From Chloroflexota bacterium (lineage in GTDB: Bacteria; Chloroflexota; Limnocylindria; QHBO01): a stretch of 13,687 bases of DNA. Position 1 is the first letter of the stretch, and each line of letters opens with the position of its first letter. Below are positions 6,123-12,634 of this stretch, piece after piece. The position numbers and the translations under genes are program-made. Under the pieces are notes generated by a model. It was not told where the DNA came from and did no database searches. It saw nothing but the letters and a program-made list of their open reading frames with translations. Location of the stretch: NCBI GenBank assembly GCA_013694795.1, contig JACDBS010000139.1, positions 1-13,687 of the forward strand, in the 5' to 3' direction.

Positions 6123-6150
6123 TCCAGTTTCCCTTGCCGGCGTCGGTCCC
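6123..6150 (-). pseudogene. ssb fragment 3 (matches codons about 80-90 of the intact ssb)
   Basis: On the minus strand GGGACCGACGCCGGCAAGGG and the next bases (AAACTGGA) match the ssb stretch coding W-DDDAGKRHWK, with two bases missing near the start and three single mismatches. One frame reads TDAGKGNWRSSD against DDAGKRHWKTEV. It is shorter and weaker than the other two fragments, but has the same orientation and falls on the same part of ssb as fragment 1. Confidence 0.45.
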
Positions 6151-6219
6151 AAGGAGTACAACCAGCCCGAGCGTGGGTCTCCGTCCCTCGGCCGTCGGCC
6201 GGGACTTGCCCGACTCCGC

Positions 6220-6226
6220 CAGGAGG
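6220..6226 (+). promoter_or_regulatory. Consensus Shine-Dalgarno (AGGAGG) for the gene at 6234
   Basis: A full AGGAGG lies about 7-8 bases before the ATG at 6234. This fixes that start against the longer open frame that begins at 6006 inside the coiled-coil gene. Confidence 0.7.
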
Positions 6227-6233
6227 AAGATCA

Positions 6234-6809
6234 ATGAGCACTCTCGCTCGGTTCGCCGGACCGCTTGCCTTGCTCGCCGGCACAGTGTGGGTCATCGCGA
6301 TCCTGATCCAAGTGGCAGCCCCGTTGTCTTACGCATGGATCGGACTTATTGCCTCCACGCTCCTCGTCGGAGGGGCCGCGCTGGGACTCCAGCACCAGTT
6401 CGGAGCTCGCACCGGGAGGCTGGGTCGCTGGGGAGCAGCCGCCACCGCCGGTGGGTCGGTCGCCCTCATTGCGATCTTGTCAGTCACCGTTTTCACAGTC
6501 CCGTACAGCGCCGCCACTCCGCCACCGCCCGTGCTCCAGGCCGCGTCAATCGTGAGCTTCCTTCTGTGGTTAGTTGGGAGCCTCGTGTTCGCGCTGGCCC
6601 TCGTGCGCGCCAAGGCGATCTCGCCGATCGCTGGCTGGCTGATCGTCCTGGGTGCGGCGTTTGGGGTCGTGCTGTCACTCGCCGCAGGCCAGCAGCCGCC
6701 GTCGTTCATCTTCCTGCCATTGGTGCTGTATGGTGTCGGTTGGGTGCTGGTGGGTTACGCAGCACGGACGACGGCAGCGGACCTTGGCAGCGCAGGGCAA
6801 GCCAGCTGA
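6234..6809 (+). CDS. Six-helix integral membrane protein, unknown function
   Basis: The 191-residue product is almost wholly membrane embedded. Likely transmembrane segments lie at about 5-27, 31-52, 63-88, 103-125, 130-152 and 156-176, joined by short loops, one of them Pro-rich (AATPPPPVLQ) between helices 3 and 4. I see no transporter, enzyme or DUF signature I can name with confidence. The start is set by a consensus AGGAGG. The gene is the last on the plus strand before the convergent ssb; a strong hairpin in the gap may terminate both. GC-rich codon use matches the neighbouring core genes. It lies just beyond ssb fragment 3. Confidence 0.75.
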   Translation: MSTLARFAGPLALLAGTVWVIAILIQVAAPLSYAWIGLIASTLLVGGAALGLQHQFGARTGRLGRWGAAATAGGSVALIAILSVTVFTVPYSAATPPPPVLQAASIVSFLLWLVGSLVFALALVRAKAISPIAGWLIVLGAAFGVVLSLAAGQQPPSFIFLPLVLYGVGWVLVGYAARTTAADLGSAGQAS

Positions 6810-6854
6810 TCAGGGACGCTCACCTGGTTGTTCGTCGCAACCAACGACCGCTGC

Positions 6855-6873
6855 AAGCCGCCGGTATTCTCAC
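6855..6873 (+). repeat. 19-base repeat, copy 2
   Basis: AAGCCGCCGGTATTCTCAC matches copy 1 at 4762-4780 with one difference. It lies in the 169-base gap between the convergent six-helix gene and ssb. Confidence 0.6.
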
Positions 6874-6940
6874 ACCGATCCGACCGGCATGCGACTTGGG
6901 GTGGGCTGCGCGTCAGCACGCGTTGACGTGTGCTGGTCGG

Positions 6941-6970
6941 GCGACGGGACAGGGGGAGAAGCCCCGTCGC
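6941..6970. terminator. Likely bidirectional hairpin between convergent genes
   Basis: GCGACGGG (6941-6948) pairs perfectly with CCCGTCGC (6963-6970) around a 14-base loop, about 10 bases past the ssb stop and 130 bases past the plus-strand gene. A second hairpin (CAGCAC with GTGCTG, about 6914-6935) lies next to it. No T-tract is seen, so intrinsic termination is plausible but unproven. Confidence 0.45.
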
Positions 6971-6978
6971 CCGGCGGG

Positions 6979-7407
6979 TCACATGGCGACGACGGCCTCC
7001 AGCGCCTCGTTCGGCGCGCCGTTGGCGGCGATGGTCGGCGCACCATCGGGGGCGTCGGCCACGGCCTGCGCCTCCTTTGCGTACTCCTTCTTGGAGCGGC
7101 CCGAGAGCATCTCGAGCGACGCCACCACGACCTCCGTCTTCCAGTGTCGCTTTCCGGCGTCATCGTCCCACTGGCGCGTCTGGAGACGGCCCTCGATGTC
7201 GACCAACTGGCCCTTCGACAGGAACTGGCCGGTGATCTCGGCCAGGCGGTCCCAGGCCACGCACGGGTGGTACTCGGTCCGCTCCGGGTTCCCGCCGCCG
7301 CGGTACTCGTTCGTCGCGACCGTGAAGGTCGAGACGTGCTTGCCAGAGGGCAGCGACCGCAGCTCCGGGTCGCGTGTCAGCCGTCCAACGAGCATCACCT
7401 TGTTCAT
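6979..7407 (-). CDS. ssb: Single-stranded DNA-binding protein lacking the acidic tip
   Basis: The 142-residue product is a bacterial Ssb that coats single-stranded DNA. The OB fold spans residues 1-100, with the canonical start NKVMLVGRLTRDPELR, the strand STFTVATNEY (26-35), AWDRLAE (51-57), KGQLVDIEGRLQTRQW (65-80) and KRHWKTEVVV (86-95). A GGAGA ribosome site lies 9 bases before the ATG. The C-terminal linker is short and ends APNEALEAVVAM. It lacks the DDDIPF-like acidic tip through which Ssb normally recruits partner proteins, so this may be a secondary Ssb. It sits downstream of nadE on the same strand with its own promoter region, and three decayed ssb pieces lie to its left. Confidence 0.93.
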   Translation of the reverse strand: MNKVMLVGRLTRDPELRSLPSGKHVSTFTVATNEYRGGGNPERTEYHPCVAWDRLAEITGQFLSKGQLVDIEGRLQTRQWDDDAGKRHWKTEVVVASLEMLSGRSKKEYAKEAQAVADAPDGAPTIAANGAPNEALEAVVAM

Positions 7408-7468
7408 AGCGATGGTCTCCTTCCATCAGCGCAGCGCACCGGGGGCGAGTTCGGCCGCTTGATGAGGA

Positions 7469-7474
7469 AGGCTA
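7469..7474 (-). promoter_or_regulatory. Possible -10 box (TAGCCT) for ssb
   Basis: On the minus strand TAGCCT lies 9 bases after the last GTAAGC repeat unit, with about 60 bases to the ssb ATG. No -35 consensus is seen; the repeat units cover that position, as at activator-dependent promoters. Confidence 0.35.
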
Positions 7475-7483
7475 GCGAAGGGC

Positions 7484-7522
7484 GCTTACCACAGGCTTAC
7501 CCGTCGCTTACTGGATATTCAC
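7484..7522 (-). promoter_or_regulatory. Direct repeats with 11-base period upstream of ssb (candidate operator)
   Basis: On the minus strand GTAAGC occurs at 7511-7506, 7500-7495 and 7489-7484, each exactly 11 bases apart. A weaker unit, GTGAAT (7522-7517), continues the phase. OmpR/PhoB-family response regulators are known to bind direct repeats with an 11-base period overlapping the -35 region, and the position relative to the -10 candidate fits. Ssb is the only gene downstream. The regulator is not in the window. Confidence 0.5.
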
Positions 7523-7547
7523 CGTCGCGGGCGATCCCTCAGCTCGG

Positions 7548-8417
7548 CTACCGCCCCGAACCGGGGCGGCGGCGTGGGTAGAGGTGGTCGAACCCGGGCG
7601 TGCGAAGCGAGAGCTTGGCCACCGGCGGCACCTGGCGCTTGAACTCCATGCGCGCCACGCGTTGCGCCACCCATTCGACGAGGTCGCGCGGTAGCCCGGC
7701 GGCGACGCATCGGTCAACGGTCCAGCGCCGGTCCACAAGGGCGAAGAGCGTCCGGTCAAGGGAGTCATACGAGCGGCCCAGCTCGCCTTCGTCGGTCTGG
7801 CCAGGCCACAGGTCGGCCGAGGGTGGCTTGGCAATGACCTCCGACGGCACGCCCAACGCACCGGCCACCGCACGCAGCTGCGTCTTGTACAGGTCGCCGA
7901 TTGGTGCCAGCGCAGCGGCCATGTCGCCGTGCAGCGTCCCATAGCCCAGGAGTGCCTCCGTCTTGTTGCTCGTTCCGATCACGAGGGCGTCGAACGCCGC
8001 CGACCGGTCATACAGCACGATCATGCGCTGGCGGGCCATGACGTTTCCGCGCCTCACATTCAGCGACGAATCGTCGTCTCCGGAGATCAGCGCCAGCATC
8101 GGGTCGACCATCGGCGTGATGTCGACTCGGTCGGTGCGGCAGCCGAGGGCCTCGACGACGCGCAGCGCATCGGTCTCCGAAGCCTCCGACGAGGTCCGAT
8201 AGGGCATGCGCACGGCCAGCAGATTGTCGGCACCGATGGCCCGCGCCGCCAGGAACGCGACCGTCGCGGAGTCCACTCCACCCGACAGGCCCACCACCAG
8301 GCGCGAGAAGCCCGTCTGCTCCATCTGGGATCTGATGAAGCCGATGATGACCTCGACCGCCTGCGCCGGCTCGATCGCCGGCAGCGGAGGGCCCGCCTGG
8401 GCGTCACTGGAGGTCAT
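7548..8417 (-). CDS. nadE: NAD synthetase, synthetase half
   Basis: The 289-residue product is the ATP-pyrophosphatase-type NAD synthetase, which adenylates nicotinate adenine dinucleotide and amidates it to NAD+ with ammonia. SGGVDS (45-50) is the pyrophosphate loop. GTSNKTEALLGYGT (148-161) and PPSADLWPGQTDEGELG are further family blocks, and PIGDLYKTQ marks the dimer region. It matches the C-terminal half of glutamine-dependent enzymes. I chose the ATG at 8417, just before the conserved start; a frame open to 8801 only overlaps the amidase gene. A GAGG lies 4 bases upstream. The amidase half is the separate gene just upstream, so ammonia must pass between two proteins. The last ten residues are Arg/Pro-rich (PRRRPGSGR). 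Confidence 0.92.
   Translation of the reverse strand: MTSSDAQAGPPLPAIEPAQAVEVIIGFIRSQMEQTGFSRLVVGLSGGVDSATVAFLAARAIGADNLLAVRMPYRTSSEASETDALRVVEALGCRTDRVDITPMVDPMLALISGDDDSSLNVRRGNVMARQRMIVLYDRSAAFDALVIGTSNKTEALLGYGTLHGDMAAALAPIGDLYKTQLRAVAGALGVPSEVIAKPPSADLWPGQTDEGELGRSYDSLDRTLFALVDRRWTVDRCVAAGLPRDLVEWVAQRVARMEFKRQVPPVAKLSLRTPGFDHLYPRRRPGSGR
7551..7569 (-). terminator. GC hairpin at the 3' end of nadE
   Basis: CCGCCCCG (7551-7558) and CGGGGCGG (7562-7569) form a perfect 8-base stem with a 3-base loop, covering the last codons of nadE. No U-run follows, so it may act as an RNA stability element instead of a terminator. Confidence 0.35.
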
Positions 8418-8456
8418 CGTGCCTCGCACGCCCCATGGCCGCAGAAGGCGGGCTCC

Positions 8457-8585
8457 GTTGCGCTGATCGCATCCAAATACCAAGATGCGCCCGATTTCGA
8501 CCGTGAGTTGCGCGCCGATGCAACTCTTGGCACCAATCGGGCGCACATGCGGTCGAACTTCGTAGATCGGTGCGCTGAGCGCAAC
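8457..8585. repeat. Nested inverted repeats between the amidase and nadE genes
   Basis: Three pairs nest within the 190-base gap. The outer pair is GTTGCGCT (8457-8464) with AGCGCAAC (8578-8585). The middle pair is TGCGCCCGATT (8486-8496) with AATCGGGCGCA (8535-8545), 11 bases and perfect. The inner pair is GAGTTGC (8505-8511) with GCAACTC (8520-8526). Middle and inner pairs share one centre and are separated by symmetric 8-base internal loops, so the transcript could fold into one long hairpin. It could be a leader RNA for nadE, a processing site or an immobile palindromic repeat. No promoter is obvious inside it. Confidence 0.65.
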
Positions 8586-8607
8586 CCGGGGATGGGCGAT
8601 GCGCCTG

Positions 8608-9489
8608 TCACTCGGAGTCTCCATCGGCGTCGAGGCCGGCACGCTCGGCGATGATGCGATCCAGCTCGCGGCGCACGAGCTCCAGGCGCTCATCGGCCAG
8701 GAGGGGAAGGCCGTAGCGCTGCATGCGCAGGTCATCGGTCTCGAGCGTTCCGACCACCAGCGCCTCCTCCCACAGCGGCGCCTGCACCACGGTGGAGCCA
8801 TCCGCGGCCAGCAGGCGGGAGCCGCCCCAGAAGGTCAGCCCCTCCTCGTTGCCGACGCGGTTGCAGAACGCGAGCGGCACGGTGCCCAGCAGGGCGTAGG
8901 TGTCCTGCATCTTGTGCCAGCCGTCAATGGCGGCCAGCCCGGCGCTGCTGCCGGGAGCCCGAGAGGGTCCCGCAGCCACGTTCACCAACAGGTCGGCGCC
9001 GTCCAGCGCCTGGACCATCGCCACGCTGGCATGCCAGAAGTCCTCGCACACCGACAGACCGATGCGCCCCACGGGCGGGCCGGCGTCATGCGTGCGGATC
9101 CGATCTCCCGGGCGCGTGAATCGGCCCTCGTCAAACAGGCCGTACGTCGGCAGGTAGACCTTGCGATGGAGACCGATGAGCTGGCCGTCGCGCACCAGCG
9201 CGGCGCTGTTGCAGTACCGATGATCATCGGTCTCCTCCACGAAGCCGACCGCCACCAGCATGCCGGGCGCATCACGACCGATGGCGAGGAGTCGAGGATC
9301 GTCGGAGCGAATGGCCACCTCCGGAACAAGGTCCTGGAGGAGGTAGCCGCTCAGCGCAAGCTCGGGCAGGACCGTAAGGACGGCACTCTGCGCGGCGGCG
9401 CGCCGCACGGCGTCCGACGCGATTCCCAGGTTGGCGTCGAGGTCGGCCAGGCGGGGCGCGACCTGCGCCAGCGCGATGCGGTACTCCAC
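8608..9489 (-). CDS. Glutaminase/amidase half of glutamine-dependent NAD synthetase (nitrilase superfamily)
   Basis: The 293-residue product is a carbon-nitrogen hydrolase with the full catalytic triad: E43 (PELALSGY), K110 (HRKVYLPTYG) and C148 (SVCEDFWH). The DLLVNVAAGPSRAPG, WHKM and FCNRVGNEEGLTFWGGS segments are those of the N-terminal glutaminase domain of fused NAD synthetases, which releases ammonia from glutamine. The next gene downstream is the synthetase half, in the same order as the fused enzyme. The start is a GTG at 9489. TAGGCT lies 7 bases before it in the 18-base gap after the ABC ATPase gene, which suggests a leaderless internal promoter. A free-standing nitrilase acting on another amide is less likely given the context. 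Confidence 0.87.
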   Translation of the reverse strand: MEYRIALAQVAPRLADLDANLGIASDAVRRAAAQSAVLTVLPELALSGYLLQDLVPEVAIRSDDPRLLAIGRDAPGMLVAVGFVEETDDHRYCNSAALVRDGQLIGLHRKVYLPTYGLFDEGRFTRPGDRIRTHDAGPPVGRIGLSVCEDFWHASVAMVQALDGADLLVNVAAGPSRAPGSSAGLAAIDGWHKMQDTYALLGTVPLAFCNRVGNEEGLTFWGGSRLLAADGSTVVQAPLWEEALVVGTLETDDLRMQRYGLPLLADERLELVRRELDRIIAERAGLDADGDSE

Positions 9490-9496
9490 GACGCGC

Positions 9497-9502
9497 AGCC
9501 TA
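9497..9502 (-). promoter_or_regulatory. Probable -10 box (TAGGCT) of a leaderless promoter
   Basis: On the minus strand TAGGCT is followed by 7 bases and the GTG of the amidase gene. It lies entirely between the ABC ATPase stop and that GTG, so NAD synthesis genes may be transcribed independently of the importer operon. Confidence 0.45.
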
Positions 9503-9507
9503 GCCGA

Positions 9508-10698
9508 TCAGTGCTGCGCGGCGTCCCCGGACATGAAGTGTTCGGGCGCCTCGGGCGGTGGCTCGATGTCGGTGGGTGCCACCACATCGGCGTCATCGGT
9601 CTTGCGCGCATCGGAATGCTCGGCCGCGGCGGCCACCAGCTCGTCGCGCCGATCCTGGCCGGCCAGCTCCTCCGCGAAGTGGCAGGCGACGCCATGTCCG
9701 GGGGCCATCTGGCGCAGCTCCGGCGTCTCGCTCACGCAGCGCTCCGGGTCGCCGAGCTCGCGGCGCAGCCAGCATCGGGTGTGAAAGCGGCAGCCTGATG
9801 GCGGATTCGCCGGCGATGGCACGTCGCCGCGCAGGATCATGCGTTTGCGCCTGGTCTCGACCTTCGGGTCGGGGATGGGCACCGCGCTGACGAGCGCCAC
9901 GGTGTACGGATGCAGGGGCCGGTCGTACAGCTGGCGCGACGGCGACAGCTCCACCACCTCGCCCAGGTACATAACCGCGATCCGGTCGCTGATGTGGCGC
10001 ACCACCGACAGGTCGTGGGCGATGAACAGGTAGGTGAGGTTGAACTCGCGCTGGAGGTCGGCGAGGAGGTTGATGATCTGGGCCTGGATCGAGACGTCGA
10101 GCGCCGATACCGCCTCGTCGGCGGCGATGAACTCCGGCTGCACCGCCAGCGCTCGCGCGATCCCGGCCCGCTGGCGCTGACCGCCGCTGAACTCGTGCGG
10201 ATAACGATTGATGGCGTTGCGCGGCAGGCCGACGATCTCGACCAACTGCTGGGCGCGCTTGGCGGCCTGCTTGCCACTGGCGATCTGATGCACGCGAAGC
10301 GGCTCGGCCAGCATGGAGCCGATGGTCATGCGCGGGTTCAGTGACGCATACGGGTCCTGGAAGATCATCTGCATCCGGCGTCGCATGCGGCGCAGGGCAT
10401 CTCCGCGCAGGGTTGTCACGTCGGTACCGTCGAAGATGATGCGACCGTCGGTCGCGTCGAGCAGGCGGATGACGGCGCGGGCGAAGGTCGACTTTCCGCA
10501 GCCGGACTCCCCCACCAGCCCCAGCGTCTCGCCGCGATGGACGTCGAGCGAGACCCCGTCGACCGCTCGGACGGCACCGACCCGGCGCTCGAAGATGATT
10601 CCCTCGGTGATCGGAAAATGGACGCGCAACTGGTCCGTGCGAAGGAGCGGCTGGCCGACGGGCTCCGGCGCTCCCGCGGCAGTGGCGGCGGCCGTCAT
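9508..10698 (-). CDS. Oligopeptide/dipeptide ABC importer ATPase, OppF/DppF type
   Basis: The 396-residue product is the second ATPase of a peptide-type ABC importer, acting at the inner face of the membrane. Walker A is GESGCGKST (63-71), the Q-loop is FQDPYASLNP, the signature is SGGQRQR (171-177), Walker B leads into ADEAVSALD (193-201) and the switch histidine is H228. DEA replaces the usual DEP after Walker B. The C-terminal oligopeptide-type domain has four cysteines (303, 309, 321, 339), as in family members reported to hold a 4Fe-4S cluster. An acidic, Pro-rich tail of about 55 residues follows, longer than usual. Its ATG overlaps the stop of the partner ATPase gene (ATGA). The substrate cannot be told. 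Confidence 0.93.
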   Translation of the reverse strand: MTAAATAAGAPEPVGQPLLRTDQLRVHFPITEGIIFERRVGAVRAVDGVSLDVHRGETLGLVGESGCGKSTFARAVIRLLDATDGRIIFDGTDVTTLRGDALRRMRRRMQMIFQDPYASLNPRMTIGSMLAEPLRVHQIASGKQAAKRAQQLVEIVGLPRNAINRYPHEFSGGQRQRAGIARALAVQPEFIAADEAVSALDVSIQAQIINLLADLQREFNLTYLFIAHDLSVVRHISDRIAVMYLGEVVELSPSRQLYDRPLHPYTVALVSAVPIPDPKVETRRKRMILRGDVPSPANPPSGCRFHTRCWLRRELGDPERCVSETPELRQMAPGHGVACHFAEELAGQDRRDELVAAAAEHSDARKTDDADVVAPTDIEPPPEAPEHFMSGDAAQH

Positions 10699-11747
10699 GA
10701 CGCCTTCTCCGCCTCGAAGCCAGACGGCACCAGGCGCTCGCCCTCGGCCGGGTACCAGCAGGCGACCTCGTGCCCGTCGACGGCATTCGAGGCCTGCTCG
10801 AGCGGTGGCATCTCGACGCGACAGCGCTCCTGCACGTTGAAACAGCGCGCGGCGAAGGGGCAGCCGGCGATGGTGCGCGAGAGGTCAGGTGGTTGGCCCT
10901 GGATGGGGACCAGCTCGCCCCGTCCCTGTGCATCCAGACGCGGGATCGACTGAAGCAGGCCAATTGTGTATGGGTGCCGTGGACGCCCGTAGAGCTCATC
11001 GGTCCCGGCCCGCTCGACGATGTGACCGGCATACATGACGTTGATCTTGCGGGCCATCCCGGCCACCACGCCCAGGTCGTGGGTGATGAGGATGAGGGCC
11101 GTGTCGAATTCACTCACTGCGCTGCGCATGAGGTCGAGAATCTGGGCCTGGATCGTCACGTCGAGCGCCGTGGTCGGCTCGTCGGCGATGAGCAGCTGCG
11201 GATCACACGCGAGCGCCATGGCGATCATCACGCGCTGACGCATGCCACCGCTGAACTGATGCGGGTAGTCGTTCAGGCGCCGCCTGGCGGCCGGGATGCC
11301 GACCAGCTCGAGCAGCTCGACCGCGCGGTTGATCGCGCCGCGGCGCTTGAGCTTCTTGTGGGTCTCGAGTACCTCGGTCAGCTGGCGCTCCACGCTGAGC
11401 ACCGGGTTCAGCGAGGTCATCGGGTCCTGGAAGATCATCGCAATCCTGTTGCCTCGGATGGCGCGCACATCGTCCTCCGAGAGGCTCAGGATCTCCTCGC
11501 CGTCGAAGATGATCTCGCCCGAGGTGATCCGTGCCGCCGGCTTGGGAAGGAGGCGCATGAGGGCCAGCGAGCTGACGCTCTTGCCGCAGCCCGACTCCCC
11601 CACGACGCCGAGCGTTTCGCCGCGGGCGAGGTCATAGCTGATGCCGTTGACGGCGTGCACCGTTCGCTCCCCCGAGCCGAACGTGACGGCCAGGTCCCGA
11701 ACCTTGAGCAGCGGCTGGTCAGCGGCCGCATCATGCCGTTGGATCAT
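10695..11747 (-). CDS. Oligopeptide/dipeptide ABC importer ATPase, OppD/DppD type
   Basis: The 350-residue product is the first ATPase of the same importer. Walker A is GESGCGKS (50-57), the Q-loop is FQDPMTSLNP (106-115), the signature SGGMRQR (166-172), Walker B LLIADEPTTALD (185-196) and the switch ITHDLGVV (221-228). The C-terminal extension carries cysteines 296, 302, 309 and 330 in the family arrangement. I take the ATG at 11747, which overlaps the permease stop in ATGA. The frame runs open to 11897, but that part lies inside the permease gene and lacks homology. The two ATPases should form a heterodimer that powers the two permeases. Confidence 0.94.
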   Translation of the reverse strand: MIQRHDAAADQPLLKVRDLAVTFGSGERTVHAVNGISYDLARGETLGVVGESGCGKSVSSLALMRLLPKPAARITSGEIIFDGEEILSLSEDDVRAIRGNRIAMIFQDPMTSLNPVLSVERQLTEVLETHKKLKRRGAINRAVELLELVGIPAARRRLNDYPHQFSGGMRQRVMIAMALACDPQLLIADEPTTALDVTIQAQILDLMRSAVSEFDTALILITHDLGVVAGMARKINVMYAGHIVERAGTDELYGRPRHPYTIGLLQSIPRLDAQGRGELVPIQGQPPDLSRTIAGCPFAARCFNVQERCRVEMPPLEQASNAVDGHEVACWYPAEGERLVPSGFEAEKAS

Positions 11748-12634
11748 CGGCGCAGCTTCGGATCGAGGGCTTCGCGCATCCCGTCGCCCAGCAGGTTGAA
11801 GCCCAACACGGAGATCACGATGGCGATGCCGGGGAAGAAGGCAAGGTAGACCGCGTTGTTGAGATATCGGTACGTGTCCGAGAGCATGGTCCCCCATTCG
11901 GGCGTCCCCGGATCCGGCGGGCCAAGGCCCAGGAAGCCGAGTGCGGCGGCATCGACCACCGCGGTCGCCAGGGCCAGGGTGCCCTGCACGATGAGCGGGC
12001 TGACGGCATTCGGCAGCATGTGGCGTATGAGCAGCGTCGGGCCTGCCACCCCCACCGACCGCGCCGCGATCACGTAGTCGGCCTCGCTCAGGCTCAGGAG
12101 GCTGGCGCGCAGCAGGCGCGCGAAGATCGGCACGTTGAGGATGGCGATGGCGACGGCGATCTGCACGAACCCGCGGCCGAGATAGGTCACGACGGCGATG
12201 GCGAACAGGAGGCCCGGGATCGCCAGCATGATGTCAACGCCGCGCATGATCACCGAGTCGACCCAGCCGCGGAAGTAGCCGGCCAGTGCGCCCAGGAGCC
12301 CGCCCACGGCGACGCCGATCACCACCGACAGCACGGCGATGCCGAGGGTCAGGCGCGCCCCGAAGATGATCCGTGACAGCACGTCCTGGCCCTGGATGTT
12401 CGTGCCGAACCAGTGCTCGGGCGAGGGTGGCAGGTAGCTGTCGGCAAGGGTGCCGCGCGTGGGCTCGAACGGTGCCAGGAACGGCGCGAAGATCGCCATC
12501 AGCACGAAGAGGCCGACGATCGTCACGCCGATGATGGCCGCCGGACTGCGACGCATGCGCCGCAGCGCATCGGTCCACAGGCCAATCGGCCGATCCTCGT
12601 ACGTCGCCGCCAGCGTGCCGGTTGCCTGCGTCAT
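11744..12634 (-). CDS. Peptide-type ABC importer permease, DppC/OppC type
   Basis: The 296-residue product is an inner-membrane permease. A cytoplasmic N terminus (about 1-30) leads to a first helix near 32-55. The family segment HWFGTNIQGQDVLSRIIFGAR (split here at 74-94) matches the usual HxxGTDxxGRDVLSR block. Five more helices follow, between about 96 and 285. The coupling EAA loop is ADYVIAARSVG, continuing to HMLPNAVSP (185-213), and contacts the ATPases. Both ends overlap neighbouring genes through ATGA, so four importer genes are translationally coupled. Substrate is unknown: dipeptides, oligopeptides, nickel and some sugars all use this family. Confidence 0.94.
   Translation of the reverse strand: MTQATGTLAATYEDRPIGLWTDALRRMRRSPAAIIGVTIVGLFVLMAIFAPFLAPFEPTRGTLADSYLPPSPEHWFGTNIQGQDVLSRIIFGARLTLGIAVLSVVIGVAVGGLLGALAGYFRGWVDSVIMRGVDIMLAIPGLLFAIAVVTYLGRGFVQIAVAIAILNVPIFARLLRASLLSLSEADYVIAARSVGVAGPTLLIRHMLPNAVSPLIVQGTLALATAVVDAAALGFLGLGPPDPGTPEWGTMLSDTYRYLNNAVYLAFFPGIAIVISVLGFNLLGDGMREALDPKLRR

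Noticed and set aside
6020..7581. Two overlapping plus-strand open frames of 480 and 309 codons
   Set aside because: They run through the six-helix gene in other frames and opposite ssb; Arg/Pro/Ser-rich translation is typical of GC-rich shadows.
8418..8801. Longer nadE start at 8801
   Set aside because: The added 128 residues overlap the amidase gene in another frame and show no NAD synthetase similarity.
8599..9798. Plus-strand open frame opposite the amidase and ABC ATPase genes
   Set aside because: It is a shadow of two conserved minus-strand genes with intact catalytic motifs.
10770..11849. Plus-strand open frame of 359 codons
   Set aside because: It lies opposite the OppD-type ATPase, which has every ABC motif.
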